Made by a program: the position numbers and the translations under genes. From Diphasiastrum complanatum (Eukaryota > Streptophyta > Lycopodiopsida > Lycopodiales > Lycopodiaceae), in the NCBI GenBank assembly GCA_029204225.1, contig CM055099.1, positions 49,943,027 through 50,007,026 of the forward strand: a stretch of DNA of 64,000 nucleotides, given 5' to 3'. Below are positions 22,997-35,400 of the stretch, piece by piece. Under the pieces are notes generated by a model. That model was given only the letters and a program-made list of their open reading frames with translations, made no database searches and was not told the origin of the DNA. Position 1 is the first letter of the stretch, and every line of letters begins with the position of its first letter.

Positions 22997-23393
22997 CCGT
23001 GCTTTCACCATTAAGCAGCACATTGCCTCAGTCACGCCCCACTACTTTTTAGTCGATAGCCCTTATAGCTAAACGATCGGCAGCTATCCCGCACCGGCAG
23101 CTAACCACCCGTGCTTTACACCCGAATTCGAGCAGCATCTCTGTATCAATGGTTAACCCGTACAATTCGAATATGTCGCCTCGCACCCCACAAGGCATAG
23201 ACCGTGCTTACACCAATCTAATGGCAGCACACTGCCTCATCTGTCCTACGTGCAGACAGCGCCAGGCCCGAACCGCGAGAACTGACCGTGCTTACACCTC
23301 AAGGGCAGCACCTTGACTCATCAAGTCCCCCGTTCTGTCGACCACCCCGACTGTGGACGCACCCGTGCTTACACTGTGGGCAGCACCTTGCAC
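22997..23393 (+). repeat. Five spaced CCGTGCTT…GCAGCAC modules
   Basis: Cores at 22997-23009, 23108-23122, 23201-23214, 23285-23298 and 23361-23375 read (A/C)CCGTGCTT(A/T)(A)CACC. Each is followed 5-17 bases later by GCAGCA and in most cases by TTGCCTCA or TTGACTCA. Spacing shrinks from about 111 to 77 bp. They sit between the primer-binding site of the reverse LTR and its presumed gag. Confidence 0.6.
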
Positions 23394-23461
23394 AACAGTT
23401 GTCTTGATGAACCCCAAACCGTGGCCATTTCCGTGAGATCCACATAGCTGACCGGCCAGTC

Positions 23462-24373
23462 GGCTCTGATACCACATGTAGCGCAGGCATCCCAAAGGGA
23501 GCCGGGAACCACGACTTAGCTTCCCAGCCTTCAACTCTTGCCATCCAACCCCACTTGACATACAAGCAGCCAACTCGCCAACAACGATCAGACTTAACCA
23601 ACTTGAAGTTCCGAAAACCAACATTGAGATCCAACCTGGCGCCATGCCAGATCGGGGGTCCTGATGTGGGCGACTTCCCTCCAAGCAAGCTGCCCGACAT
23701 ACATCAAACTTAACCAACTCGAAGCTTCGTTACAAATGAATAACATCCATTCCAAGCAAGCGGTCTGACTTACATCAGACTTAACCAACTGAAAGCTTCG
23801 TCACGAGCGCTGGAAGCCAACCTGGCGCCACGCCAGACTGGACAACCATAAACAAGTAATTTCCACCCAAGCAAGCCACACAACTCAGCCGACAGGTTAG
23901 AGCCCGTTCCCCAAGAGCTTACTTAACCCATTCACGTTCATGCAAGGAACACTCAGAACCACAAGCCGCGACAGATATGGAGACAACCAGTTCCTAAACC
24001 AAATGGTCCCGACAGCATACCGCTGGCGCCACGGACTGAATGGTCCTGACGGCATACCGCTGGCGTCCCGGGATACGACCCTCAGCTATGTGCCAACTTA
24101 AAAATTTTGAAGCGACCTTACAACTGGCGCTTTTACCGAACACTGAAACCCAGAAGGTAATCAGAGTCAGTTTGAGAAAAATCCCACTTTATTGATAAAT
24201 CTGAGAAGGTTACAGTTCAAGTGTGTGATCGACCCTAGTCTCCGGGGTGCTAGCATGCCAAGGCGAGAGCCATGACAACATTCCAGCAAGGGAGGCTGAG
24301 ACTTGGTTGGAGCTCGCCCTGAGTCGCAACCCGCACTCTCCTATAGTATTGGTGGGATTTTGCACCCCCCGTC
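23462..24373 (-). mobile_element. Reverse-strand LTR (about 888 bp) with primer site and purine tract
   Basis: The LTR spans 23477-24364, with TG…CA ends on either strand. On the minus strand it begins TGCAAAATCCC and ends GCGCTACA. Two bases after that end comes TGGTATCAGAGCC (23462-23474), a textbook initiator-Met primer-binding site. Directly before its start is GACGGGGGG (24365-24373), which looks like a polypurine tract. Minus-strand TCAATAAAGTGG near 24190 may be its polyadenylation signal. Having both sites on one LTR implies two internal regions sharing it, or chance. Confidence 0.65.
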
Positions 24374-24604
24374 ATACCAAGCACTCTACGTAGGCTGGTA
24401 AAGCACGTTTTTTTCTCTCTCTAGGATTTTCTCTTTCTAGAAAGTCATTTTCTCTCTCTAGATTTTATTGATCTCCAGGCTTCCTATAATCATGTCTAGA
24501 TCGTGTGAGGTGATTGCACATCGATCTGAGCTCTCTGGACTTCGCTAGAACCGATCAAAGATTTTCAGCCATAGGAACTTGGTGCCGGCTGGATTCTGGT
24601 CACA

Positions 24605-27600
24605 GTGGCGCCTAGAGTGGCGCTGGCGCCGGGAGCAGCAGGGGCGCTGCTGGCGCCGGGGACAATGCTGGCACCAGTGGTGCCGGAAGTAAAGCTTATG
24701 AAGATAGCTTTACAACACTTGCTCCGCCCCTTCTTTACTGCAGCTTTCCTTGTTTTAGTGGTGTTTTTGATTAGAGTTTCTTTCTTCCTGACCTTTCTGT
24801 TTTTGTTTTTACCTCTCTTCATTCATGGCTGCGGTGGTTTGCCTCAAAGAAACTAAGCTGAGTGGCTCTCTCCTTGATGTACTCAGTAAATCTTTTGTTC
24901 GGAACTTTAACTACTCCTTCACTCCTGCCAATGGCACCCGTGGCGGCTTGGTGACTTTGGTTTCTAGAAATTGGAAACTCTCCTCCCATTTCTCCCTACC
25001 TGGCGGTCGTGCCAATATTTCTACCATTTCCAAATGTGGTTTTGCCTTCAACATCTACAATATCTATGCACCCAATTCCTCTCCCTCCTGCATTGATCTG
25101 TGGAATTCCAATATCACTCCTCATAACTCACTCCCTTCGGTTATTGCTGGTGACTTTAACATGTACCTTCACCCCCTTGATGGTCCTAATCGGCTCACTT
25201 TCGCTGAAAGACAAGCCTGGGACAACATGATAGATGCCTTCAATTGCCTAGACGCTCTCTTTTTGTGTAACTCCTTGTGTCTCACGCTTGGAATAATGGT
25301 CGATTCTCCCCTTTCTTCACTTCAGCCAGGCTGGATAGATTTTACCTTTCCAACGAAGGTGATTGGGCTAGTAATTTGTCATGCAACACCATCCCTTCCC
25401 TCCCCCTTTTCGACCACCTCCCTGTAGCCCTCCACTTTAATCTTTTTCCTACCAAGCCCGTTAAGCGTCATTCGATCTACATTATAAACAACTCCTTGAT
25501 ATGGAATAAGGATCTTCGCCCTACCCTTTCTGCCAAAATCTCCTTGCTTAAGGATCTCCAAGAAATTATTAGCTATTCATGTTTCTTCATTCGTTAGCAA
25601 GGGAGACTTGCTAAAGATTCCTCCTCCATCTCTGAATCCTCCATTAAGCAAGCTCTCTCCTCCATCTCTTTCGATAGGGTTTGAGCAACCAACCTTTCAC
25701 TTCGGGTTGATGAATTCATTTCTACCTCCAATAGTCTCAAACTTATTGATCATGCCAAAGCTGCTATCTTACCCAAGAGAACCCATCTCAGTTGGCTTCG
25801 GGAAGCCGATCTCCCCTCGGCTTTCTTCTTCAAAAGCTTAAAGCTCAGCACAGGAGATAAGACTGTTGTGGCCTTATTGTTAATAATTCTCCCCTCCCTT
25901 CCTCTGAAGCCATTTGCAACTCCTTCTTCAACCACTTTTCTCTTCTCTACAATCCTGCTTATCCATCGAAGACCTCTGCAGAAGATCTCTCCAACTACTA
26001 CACTTTCTCCTCTCCTCTCTTCCCGGTTGACTCTATCTCCCTGGCTACTCCCTTTCCATGAAATTTTTCTTGCCCTTATAATTAATAGGGACAAAACTCC
26101 TAGTCTGAATGGCGTCACTCCTGATTTTTTTCTTGCTCATTGGAAAATTGTTGGTCTTTCTCTCTTTCTTGCCATGAGCACAACGCTGGTTACAGGCTCC
26201 TTTCCCCCCTCTTTCTCGCAGGGACTTATTAAACTTGCTCCTAAAGTTAAGTAGTCATCTATCATTTCTGACTATCGTGCTCTTACGATGTTAAACAGTT
26301 CCTACAAGATTTGTTGTGAAGGTCATTGCCAGAAGGATTGCCGCCTCTCTCCTTCCCTCTCACCTCTCTAAAAACCAATCGGGCTTCATCAAAGGAAGGT
26401 CCCTTTTTGACAATATCTAGAATGTCTGGTCTACCATAGATTCCTCTATTTGGTTTAATTACCAAGCTCTTGTGCTTAAGGTCGATTTTGACAAAGCTTT
26501 TGATAGAATTAGCTGGAAGTACCTGCTAGCTGCTTGTTCCTCCTTTGTCTTCCTGACTATATCACCAACCTTATACAAGCCCTTTATGCTCCTGCTTCTT
26601 CTTCTATTCTATTTTCAAGGTGTTCTTTATCCCTCCTTCCCTATTTCTTGTGGAATTAGACAAGGTTGCCCCCTTTCGTCCTACCTGTTTGTTATCGCTA
26701 TTGAGCCTCTCATTTACCATATTATCAAGCTTATCTCTGTTCCTTCCTCTCGCCCCTTTACTTCCGGAACATTCCTCTTGGACCTCAACTTTTTGTAGAT
26801 GATTTGGCATGCATTATTGAACTTCACCATCAGTCTGCTTCTCTTTTCCTTCTTGAACTTTCCCGGTATTGTCATGTTTCTGACTCTCTGATCAATCATC
26901 ATAAATCATATATTCTTGTTCTCTATCATGAGGCTCCTCCTGATTGGTGTCTTCATCCGGGTTTCAACGTCCTTCCCCACGACACTGTCTTCAGATACCT
27001 AGGTTTCCTGCTTGGAGCCTCTCTATCCAACAGAGATCGCTTCAATTGGATTTTAGAGAGAATTAGATCCAAAGTTTTGATCTGGAACTCATCAGACCTA
27101 TCCTTCTCAGCTAGACTCAGTTTTCTCAAGCATATTATCTCCTCTTACTTCACCCACTTTCTTTTCCTTTGGTTTCTCCCTCCCTCTTTCTCCCTTTCCA
27201 TTGCTAAGATTTTCAGGAAGTTTCTTTGGAACAATGGTCCTAGCCTTTTGAACTGAGATATTTGTACTACTTCTAAGAAATTAGGGGGGTTTGGGCTTCT
27301 TGACCCACCACTACCTCTCTCTCTCTTCTCTTCAGGCATATTCACTTCAATTTGACCTGCCCTCAGCCTTGGGCCCTTATGATGATGACTATTCTCCCTT
27401 CTTTTCCTTTGACTGAGGGGAATCTTTCTCATTACTTGACTTCACTCGTTCTCACTTTTGTCTTACTTCGTCTCTTCCCCCCTTATTCAAATCAATTTCC
27501 AGAGTCTTACTCTCTATGCGTGAGCTTACCTTTTGGAATGGAGACAACTCCATCTCCCCCTTGGAGTCCTTATGGTTCTCTAAAGCTATTACCTTAAACT

Positions 27601-28163
27601 CTAAGCCTTTGGCCTTGATTGAAGGGAGACTTTGTCGCAATCTAATTCGGAAAGGCTTTGCTACCTGGGCTAACGTTATGGATTCTATTTACTCCCTTAG
27701 CCTTTCTCATCTCAAAATTGATCTTGGCCTCTCTGCCAGGGAATCCAATTTCCTCACCAACGCTTTCTCCCACGGTTACTCCTCTGTTTTCTCTGCCACC
27801 AAGGAGCCTAACTTCACCTTCTGCTATAGAGGTGAAGTGTCGCATGTCTGCTCTAAATGCAAAACATTTCTTGAAGATGTGATCCACCTGTTCTTTCATT
27901 GTTATGCTCCTCTTTGGAAATCAGTGACTGACCTCTTCAATGCGCGATTCCATGTCAGATTCAAGAGGTTCAGCCACACAAATTTACTGTTGAACGATAT
28001 CACTTTTGAGGATGCTAAGACTAATGCTTTTTGGCAACATATTAGAATAACTACTCTTTGGAACATCTGGCTAGATAGAAATAGCAGAGAATTCCGGAGC
28101 AGTGACTTTTGTATCTCCCCCTTGCTTCTTTTTAAAGAGGCTGAAAAACTTTTAAATTTGTAA
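24605..28163 (+). mobile_element. L1-type LINE, 5'-truncated and frameshifted
   Basis: Coding region from about 24825. The APE-type endonuclease begins at VVCLKETKLSG, so the first 25-30 family residues are missing. It continues with GGLVTLVSRNW, NIYAPN and the catalytic-region VIAGDFNMYL, and after a frame change with ARLDRFYLSN and DHLPVALHF (to about 25590). Reverse transcriptase follows from about 26095 in several frames: VDFDKAFDRISWKYL (26475-26520), GIRQGCPLSSYLF (26655-26690), and the active-site FVDD at 26792-26803. A zinc-binding RVT end domain runs 27516-28163 (CSKCKTFLEDVIHLFFHC, WNIWLDRN). The sense strand is strikingly pyrimidine-rich, which gives long antisense frames. ORF1 is not present; 24605-24820 holds GGCGCC-type repeats. 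At least four frame breaks make it inactive. Confidence 0.9.
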
Positions 28164-28189
28164 TTTTATTTCCTGCATGTACATTGTAT

Positions 28190-28325
28190 AAGTTTACTTT
28201 TCTAATTCTTTAAAATGCAATCGTCATTTACTTTAATTTTTTTTTCAATGATTTGAATGTTATACATGAAAAAGTATATCCATTTCCTTATTAATGAGAC
28301 GTGACATACGTGCACACAAATGAGC
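28190..28325 (+). repeat. Dispersed repeat block, copy B
   Basis: Begins just after the LINE stop codon with GTTTACTTTTCTAATTCTTT and ends near TTATTAATGAGACGTGACATA. It matches copies A and C in motif order. Confidence 0.6.
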
Positions 28326-28347
28326 CAACCGCAAATGGCTGTGTCCA

Positions 28348-28605
28348 AGGCTCCAAGTGGCCACACTATTAAAATAAGTTTTCTTTTATGGTTCTTAAAA
28401 AAATGCAATCTTCACCTACTTTTTTGATTCTTTTAAATGATTTGAGTGTTAACCATTAAAAGTCAAAAGCAACATTTAATGTGTAACATTCAATAACACA
28501 TTAAAAAATGTTATACATTAGAAGGCAATTTTTTGGTGATATATCAATCTCTTTATTAATGACATGTGACTAATGTGCATGTAAATGAGCAAACCTGTTA
28601 TGTAA
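28348..28605 (+). repeat. Dispersed repeat block, copy C
   Basis: Begins CTCCAAGTGGCCACAC, as copy A does, and ends TTATTAATGACATGTGACTAA. It carries an extra stretch of ACATT/ATGTTATACATT sequence relative to copy B. It lies about 0.8 kb upstream of the ABCG start. Confidence 0.6.
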
Positions 28606-28629
28606 AATGAGGAATGTGTTCCTCATGAC

Positions 28630-28835
28630 CAGACAATGCTGGGGAAGCCGCTTTTGTGTTATCCTGAAAAAACATGCATTTTATAGAACTTCTCATTTTT
28701 TTGAAGAATTTCACTCATAAAAGGGTTTATGTGCTTGTATTAAAAATTCTCAAATATTTTATACTATCAATTTTTGAAATTTTTTGCCAATTGCATTCCT
28801 ATAGTTCGCCGATTCTCCTGAGCAGTGTGACCAAC
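28630..28835 (+). repeat. Copy of the ABCG 3'-flank, upstream of the gene
   Basis: It shares with 36175-36335 the order TGT(T)ATCCT-A-run, ATGCTTGTAT, and CC(T/A)ATAGTTCGCCGATTCTCC. It includes an insertion of about 45 bp. The resemblance suggests a former tandem ABCG copy whose 3' end survives here. Confidence 0.5.
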
Positions 28836-29168
28836 CATGTGGTTCACATGAAACAAAATGTCTTGAGAATGAAAGACGCATAGGCTTTAAATACTACATG
28901 CCTATCCAACATTGCTAGTTAAGTGAAATATTGTGAAGGACACTCTGTCACTTAATCTTGTAGAGCATGTTCGACGAGGAGAAACGTGGATGTAGTTGGA
29001 TATAAGTGGAATAAGGCAATGCTCTGGAAAATGGGCAAATTACAAGGCAAATTACAAAAATGCAATCAACAAATTCTCTTAAAACTAATATCATAAAATA
29101 TTTAACAATTTTTAATACAAAGCATATAATCCCTTGTATGAGTAGAAGTGTTCAAAGGAGAGAAGTTT

Positions 29169-29174
29169 TATAAA
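29169..29174 (+). promoter_or_regulatory. Candidate TATA box of the ABCG gene
   Basis: TATAAA lies about 240 bp upstream of the chosen ATG. A CT-rich leader typical of plant 5' untranslated regions follows (29280-29330). No other TATA-like hexamer is better placed. Inferred from sequence only. Confidence 0.4.
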
Positions 29175-29411
29175 CTCCACGTCTTTTGATTTGAGGATAA
29201 GTCCATCCGACGTCCTATGTACATTCATAAGGAGGACCACATGTGCGATAACCCAAACTCGCCTGCGCATTTAAGCACAACAACCCCCAGCCTCGTTCAT
29301 CTCCCTCTCCCTCTCCCCTGCTCGCTCTGTCACTCACACAAACAAACATACAGACAGAAACACGAGTCGTATCACTCACACAACGCACCAACGAACGCGC
29401 GAGAATCGTTG

Positions 29412-32400
29412 ATGATGAACGAGGCCAATGGCTCCCGTGTTTCTCTTGATGCTGATCACACTCTGATTGACATGAGAAGGGAAGAAGAGCTGGTAAATCA
29501 GTGGTTCACAGCTGCAGAACTCAGCGATATTCAGCCCGTGAAGCTGACATGGCGAAATCTGAATGTGAGCCTAATCCCTGACAGAGGGGAGGTGCACAAA
29601 ATTTTGGACGACTTGACGGGGTATGCAGAACCAGGACGCTTGTTGGCCATCATGGGCCCTTCCGGGTCCGGAAAGTCCACCTTGCTCGATGCATTCGCAG
29701 GTAGTATTTAATTTATTAGCTTCTCAAAATTCCCATCCAGACCTGGAGGTCTGTTGAATGAAAGGACAAGTTTGGCCTTCTTCTAGTTTAGTGCATAATC
29801 AAAACAGACACTGCTATAATAGCTTTCATAGGATTTCAGAGCTGTAATTGCAGATAAGACTAATCTTTTTTGTCCCTTTAGTTTCTTTCATTGAAACTAA
29901 AGTCGTTGTAGTATAAGATCCTGCAGCTATAAGCATTTAATGAATTCTGCACTACAAAGTAGAATAACATCTTCAGTGATGGCAAGGCCTTGGAAATGAT
30001 TGGTCACTTGATCAAAGCTTAATCTTTGGAGTTGTATAAAGCATCAGGATTTGTCCGGTTGATTAACGTGTTCCATTTTTCACTAATTTCTCCATGGTTT
30101 TCAAATTCACCTAAAATGTTGACATTGAATACTATGGTCCAGGCAGGTTGGCGAACAGCACAGTGCAAACAGGAGACATCTATTTCAATGGGCACAAGGG
30201 AAAGGCGTCATTAGGCACCTCGGTAATGTTCACCTTATTAATGCATTCTTCTGTCTTGAAGCACATAGCCGTAACACCATTCTAGGAATAATATACCTCT
30301 CTGGTCATGATCTTCCTATGGGTCATGCCCTTATGCTTCAGCTCATGCACATTTTCTCGTTCAAGTAGCGAACTGTACTGTAGTCTGCTAGCAATCTGTG
30401 AAATTATCGCATTAGATGGAGAGTATGGGTTCTTGGGTTAGTCTACGGCGACCTGCCTGTTACCAAATCTGTTGCAGCAGTAACACAAAGTGAACACAAG
30501 ATTGAGGAAAACGGTTAGAATTTTGGACATACCTGCACCCTGTAATCAAAATAAGATACCGGTACTATCCCATTTTGTTCCAAAAATAGGGTTCCTAAAT
30601 TTGAAGGTGTTGTATTAGTCCTGTACCGTACCTCTTCCAAAATGTATTATGGAATGTGCCGGGCAAAGTACATCTTTGCCCCCACATTACATTTCATAAT
30701 GGGTATTTTGACTTTTTTTACATATACGAAACATAATAACCACTTTGACTTTGACTTTGACATGCCACGTGGCAATTGTATGGATGTTCAGGGTAAAAAG
30801 CGCAGCACCTCAGTTTTAAAATGTAAATATATTTATTCTGCTTTTTAATGTGTTCCAAATATGGGCATAATAGTTACAAGGTATCCATTAAGTTGTCACC
30901 ATGAGTGAATTGCCTTTTGGGATTTTTGTTGGGTTACATTATTATTATAGAGTGCTTGTGAAATTTTTTTTTAACCTAACACAAAAGCTATTAAAAACAA
31001 AAACTCATGGGTCAAAAGCTTATGATTCTATATAGAGAATTCTCAAAAAAATTCTTTTAATAAGGCTCAAATTTTTATGCAAAGTCTTATAATACATTTA
31101 TCGTTTTTCATTAGGATTTCAATTGATTCAAACTTTGGGTAATTGTTTGGGAAAGACGACAAATATAGGAATGAAATTTACATCTTTCTCTAGAAAACTT
31201 ATTAAAAGTTGACTTTTAAAAAACTGACAATTTTTTAAATGGAAAAATAAATTTGTTTATTGTTTGCAAATGCAAAACTTTTATGTGCAATAAAGTAGGT
31301 AGATTCATATATAGCTTTATTAGGTCAATAGAATTAGAAAACTTCTAGAAAATGCGGGAAATTAGGGTGATGCAATAATCAATATCAAAATGTTAATTTT
31401 GTACATTTTGATAAATATTAGAAATCTAATAAAGAATAAAAAATAATTGTATGATTTTTGTATTTAAAAAAAAGTATAATTGGAAAGGGGCATAATAGGC
31501 AAGAGGTATCCGTCACATGCAGGTTATGAAAACTTACAATTTTTTGCATGAGGTATACATTACATGTAGGTCAAGCTTGGAATTTGACGTGCACCCTTTA
31601 CTTTCACCCCGAAGGGCTTTTTATTTCGTACCTTTCACATGACATGTATAATGCAAGGGTACCTTTCAAATAAAATAGGTGTGAAACTTTCAACCAATTA
31701 TGCACATATATTCATATTATATTTTGCAATAAATTTTTAAAAATTTTAAACTAGCATGATATTTGACTTTTTAAAGTTACCTTTCAAATGAAAGGGCAAT
31801 TTTGAAGTTTGCCATTCACATGACATGCTTTTGAAATTTTTGACTTTTAAAAAAAGTCAAACTAGCCTTTGACATGCATTGGAGCTTGCAAATGCCAAGC
31901 ATGATGTAAGTTATGAGAACCTACAAAATTTTTTTTAGTGGGTGAATTAAAAATCTGGTAGGCTTTTTTCAATGGATTATAGTTTTCTGGTAAGCACTAC
32001 ATAATTTGCATCATTAGTATACATTTCTTCAAACCTATAGGGAACAAAAGTCCAATTAATGATTCTACACTATTGGTAATCTTTGTGTACCCACGTTCAT
32101 TATTATTTTTGCATACATGTTAAGCAACAATTATATACAACATATACAACTTGGCAATGCCATTTATGGAGCTAAGGTCCTTAGATGTCACTACACAATG
32201 GTTGAGATTCGAGCTTGCACCTTTCCGGTGTCAATCAACAACCCTATCCATACACCCCACTGCAATGGACAACCCAAGTTTATTACTAAACTATGTGAAA
32301 TATTTTTGGTAATTTGTGTACGAGGTTCATTATTAAACTATGTAAAATATTTCTTGTTATATAAAAGTCATATAATATGTTATTATTATTATTTGGTATT

Positions 32401-35400
32401 CTAAAACAAATTACGCATATCCAACTATGAATCTGGACTAAGTATCATTCATGGGGAGGTGCACTAGAGCCTGTAGCAAGATGAGTCGTGGGGCGACAAA
32501 TCTAGCTACAAGGCTGTAGTGTACCGTCGGATGAACGATACATGACGTGTCATTTGGAGATGGATAGTCTAGATGAAATCTGTTGGACAGTCTAGATGAA
32601 ATCTAGTTGCAAGCCTATACTATGGCTCAGAATAGAATCTGCTGTTCTTAATCAATGGGATGATGTCATGTGTCCCATATCAATGCTCACTAATGCTATG
32701 TTCTTAATCAATCAGCTCATGTGTCCCATATCAATGCTCACGAATGCTATGTTCTTAATCAATCAGCTGTGTTCTTAATCAATCGGATGATGTCATGTGT
32801 CCTATATCTATGCTCACAAATGCTACAACTTTGAGAATAAACTTCAATTCTGATTAACTTGAAAAATTATTGTTGACAGGCTTATGTGAGACAAGAGGAT
32901 ACCTTGCTAGGAACATTGACCGTGAGGGAAACCATTTTGTACTCTGCATGGTTGCGTCTCCCAGATGACATCTCCAACTCAATGAAGCGTAATATTGCAG
33001 AGAAAACCATGAGGGAGATGGGATTGCATCATTGTGCAGACGAGGCAATTGGGAACTGGCACATGAGAGGGGTGAGCGGAGGTGAGAAAAGACGTGTGAG
33101 CATCGCCCTGGAGCTTCTAGTGCGACCTCACCTGATTTACTTGGACGAGCCGACAAGTGGACTAGATAGGTAATTCAGATCAAGAATCACATGCGTCGTT
33201 CTCAATTTGTAATTATGCTGTGTGTGTCGATGATCTATATTCTCTTCGTATTTTGGGTTTTCCAAAATTTGTCTCACAGAAATATTCGATCATGTGTGCA
33301 GTGCATCAGCGTTTTTTGTGATGTGCAAGCTCAAAAAGTTGGCAATGTGCGGTCACACGGTCTTAGCTTCAATTCACCAGCCCAGCAGTGAAATTTTTGA
33401 ATTGCTGGACGATCTTCTGTTGCTTGCGAAGGGAAAGACCGTGTATTTTGGAGCAGCGAGTGGTGCTCAGAAGGTAGAGAGATTCACCTCATTGTATATG
33501 ATATTTACAACTTAATTTGTTGCAGTTAACGTACGATCATCTTATTAAACATTGACATACAGAACCTTCAGTTGGTGTTATTTCGATTAAGTGATCTTTT
33601 ACCAAGAATAACTGCATGCATCCAATCGATGCTTCATGCAGTGCTTTTCCACGGCGGGTTTTCCTTGCCCAGCTTTGAGGAATCCGTCTGACCATTTCCT
33701 TCGAGCTATTAACTCGGACTTCGATACGGCTAAAGCCACATTGAAGGAGGTAACCATCCTTCCACCGACTATTTACTTACTATCTCATGGTACATGGACT
33801 TTGATATTTGTATGTGCATTAGAAACCCAGATGTGTATAAAGTACTCTACAGTGAATGGTTTCTGAAGGACTTTCTTTGTCACGTACAGGAAAACCTCAA
33901 TCCGGTAGACGATCCTTTGAACAACATAAATGCTTCCGAAGTTATAGCGATACTTGAGGATGCATATCAGAACTCAGAGGTTGCTTCGGAAGCTAACGGA
34001 AAAGTTGAAGAAATGATACAGCAGGTAGGCAGTGGGAACAATATTAAGAAATTGCTGATTTTATCTCACAATAAAAAATTTGGCATTTCATTTTTCTCTC
34101 GTAAGCAAAGGTTTCTTATAATTGAGTTGGTTGTTTGTTTCTTATCAGAAAGGTAAAGTATTGGAATTAAGAGAGAACCGAGCAAGTTTTCTGACTCAGT
34201 TGCGCGTGCTAACATCTCGATCGTTTATCAACATGTCAAGAGACATAGGCTACTACTGGATGCGCGTTGTTGTATATTTTGCAGTGGCTCTCTGTTTGGG
34301 GACTATATATTTGAATGTGGGCACCACCTATGAGTCTATTTCGGTATGATGCAGATTTGCACCAGCTTTAAGCTGAATTGTAACTTGATCAATGAAGCTG
34401 GTATTGTTATTATGTTTTCAGAGATTTAGATAGCACGTGATGGATTTTATATGAATATCTAGGTTGTCTGACTAAGTAGCTAGAAGATTTGTATTGCCAG
34501 CTTGTGCGGTTTAAAATCTTAAATTTTGATTACGCACTGTATTCAATTCAGGCCAGAGCTTCATGTATGTTCTTTGCTGGTGCCTTCTTGACGTTCATGT
34601 CGATAGGAGGATTTCCCTCGTTTACAGAGGACATGAAGGTACCATCTTCATAGCCTCAAGATTCATGCTTGTTCCCATAATTGATGTATTCCAATTGATA
34701 CGACTTGTACAAACATAATTAAGTATGCCATTATTGCAGGTATTTCATCATGAGAGGCTGAATGGTCATTACGGAGTTGCAATTTTCATCCTCGCAAACA
34801 CATTGTCCTCCTTGCCCTTTCTCATTCTTATTGCAATCTTATCAAGTGCAGTTGCATACAATATGGCTGGTCTACATCCTGGCTTGGATCGGTTCGTCTA
34901 CTTCGCATCTTGTTTGCTTGCAAGCTTAATGGTGGTGGAGAGTCTCATGAAGGCAATTGCAAGTGTAATTCCCGATTTTCTCATGGGTATAATTTTGGGC
35001 GCAGGCATCCAGGTCTGTCTTTGATCATTCATATACAATGCAAGATCTTGTTAATCTTCTCTTTTGAGAAATGACGGCAAGCAGGTTGCGCCATCATGTT
35101 CTGAAGCTTTTTTTTTCCTATTCTTTTCTCCTTGCCCAACAGTCACCATGGTCTTGATTATTTCTCACATTTTTCCAATTTTGTGTCACTGAATATTTTA
35201 TCGATCGAAATTCTTTCCATCTTGTGTGTAAACAGTTGTGAAATTTCCTGTGTTCGTCACATAGCTACATAGTTGAATAATTAAAGATTTTATATGTCTC
35301 GAAACTCAGTTCTATATCTACTTCGAGGTTACGAATAGCACATATATTCTCAAAAGATCTTTCTGCTAGAGTTCAACCGAGCCGCTCCTGTTTCTTATCA

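Noticed and set aside
23292-23717. Two overlapping minus-strand frames of 133-141 codons
   Set aside because: They span the primer-binding site and LTR end of the reverse-strand element and so are non-coding.
24605-24856. Ala/Pro-rich frame before the LINE endonuclease as a LINE ORF1
   Set aside because: It is a product of a GGCGCC-type short repeat and carries no zinc knuckle or RNA-binding motif.
25379-27899. Several long minus-strand frames across the LINE
   Set aside because: They mirror the pyrimidine bias of the LINE sense strand, overlap confirmed endonuclease and reverse transcriptase motifs, and show no family signature.
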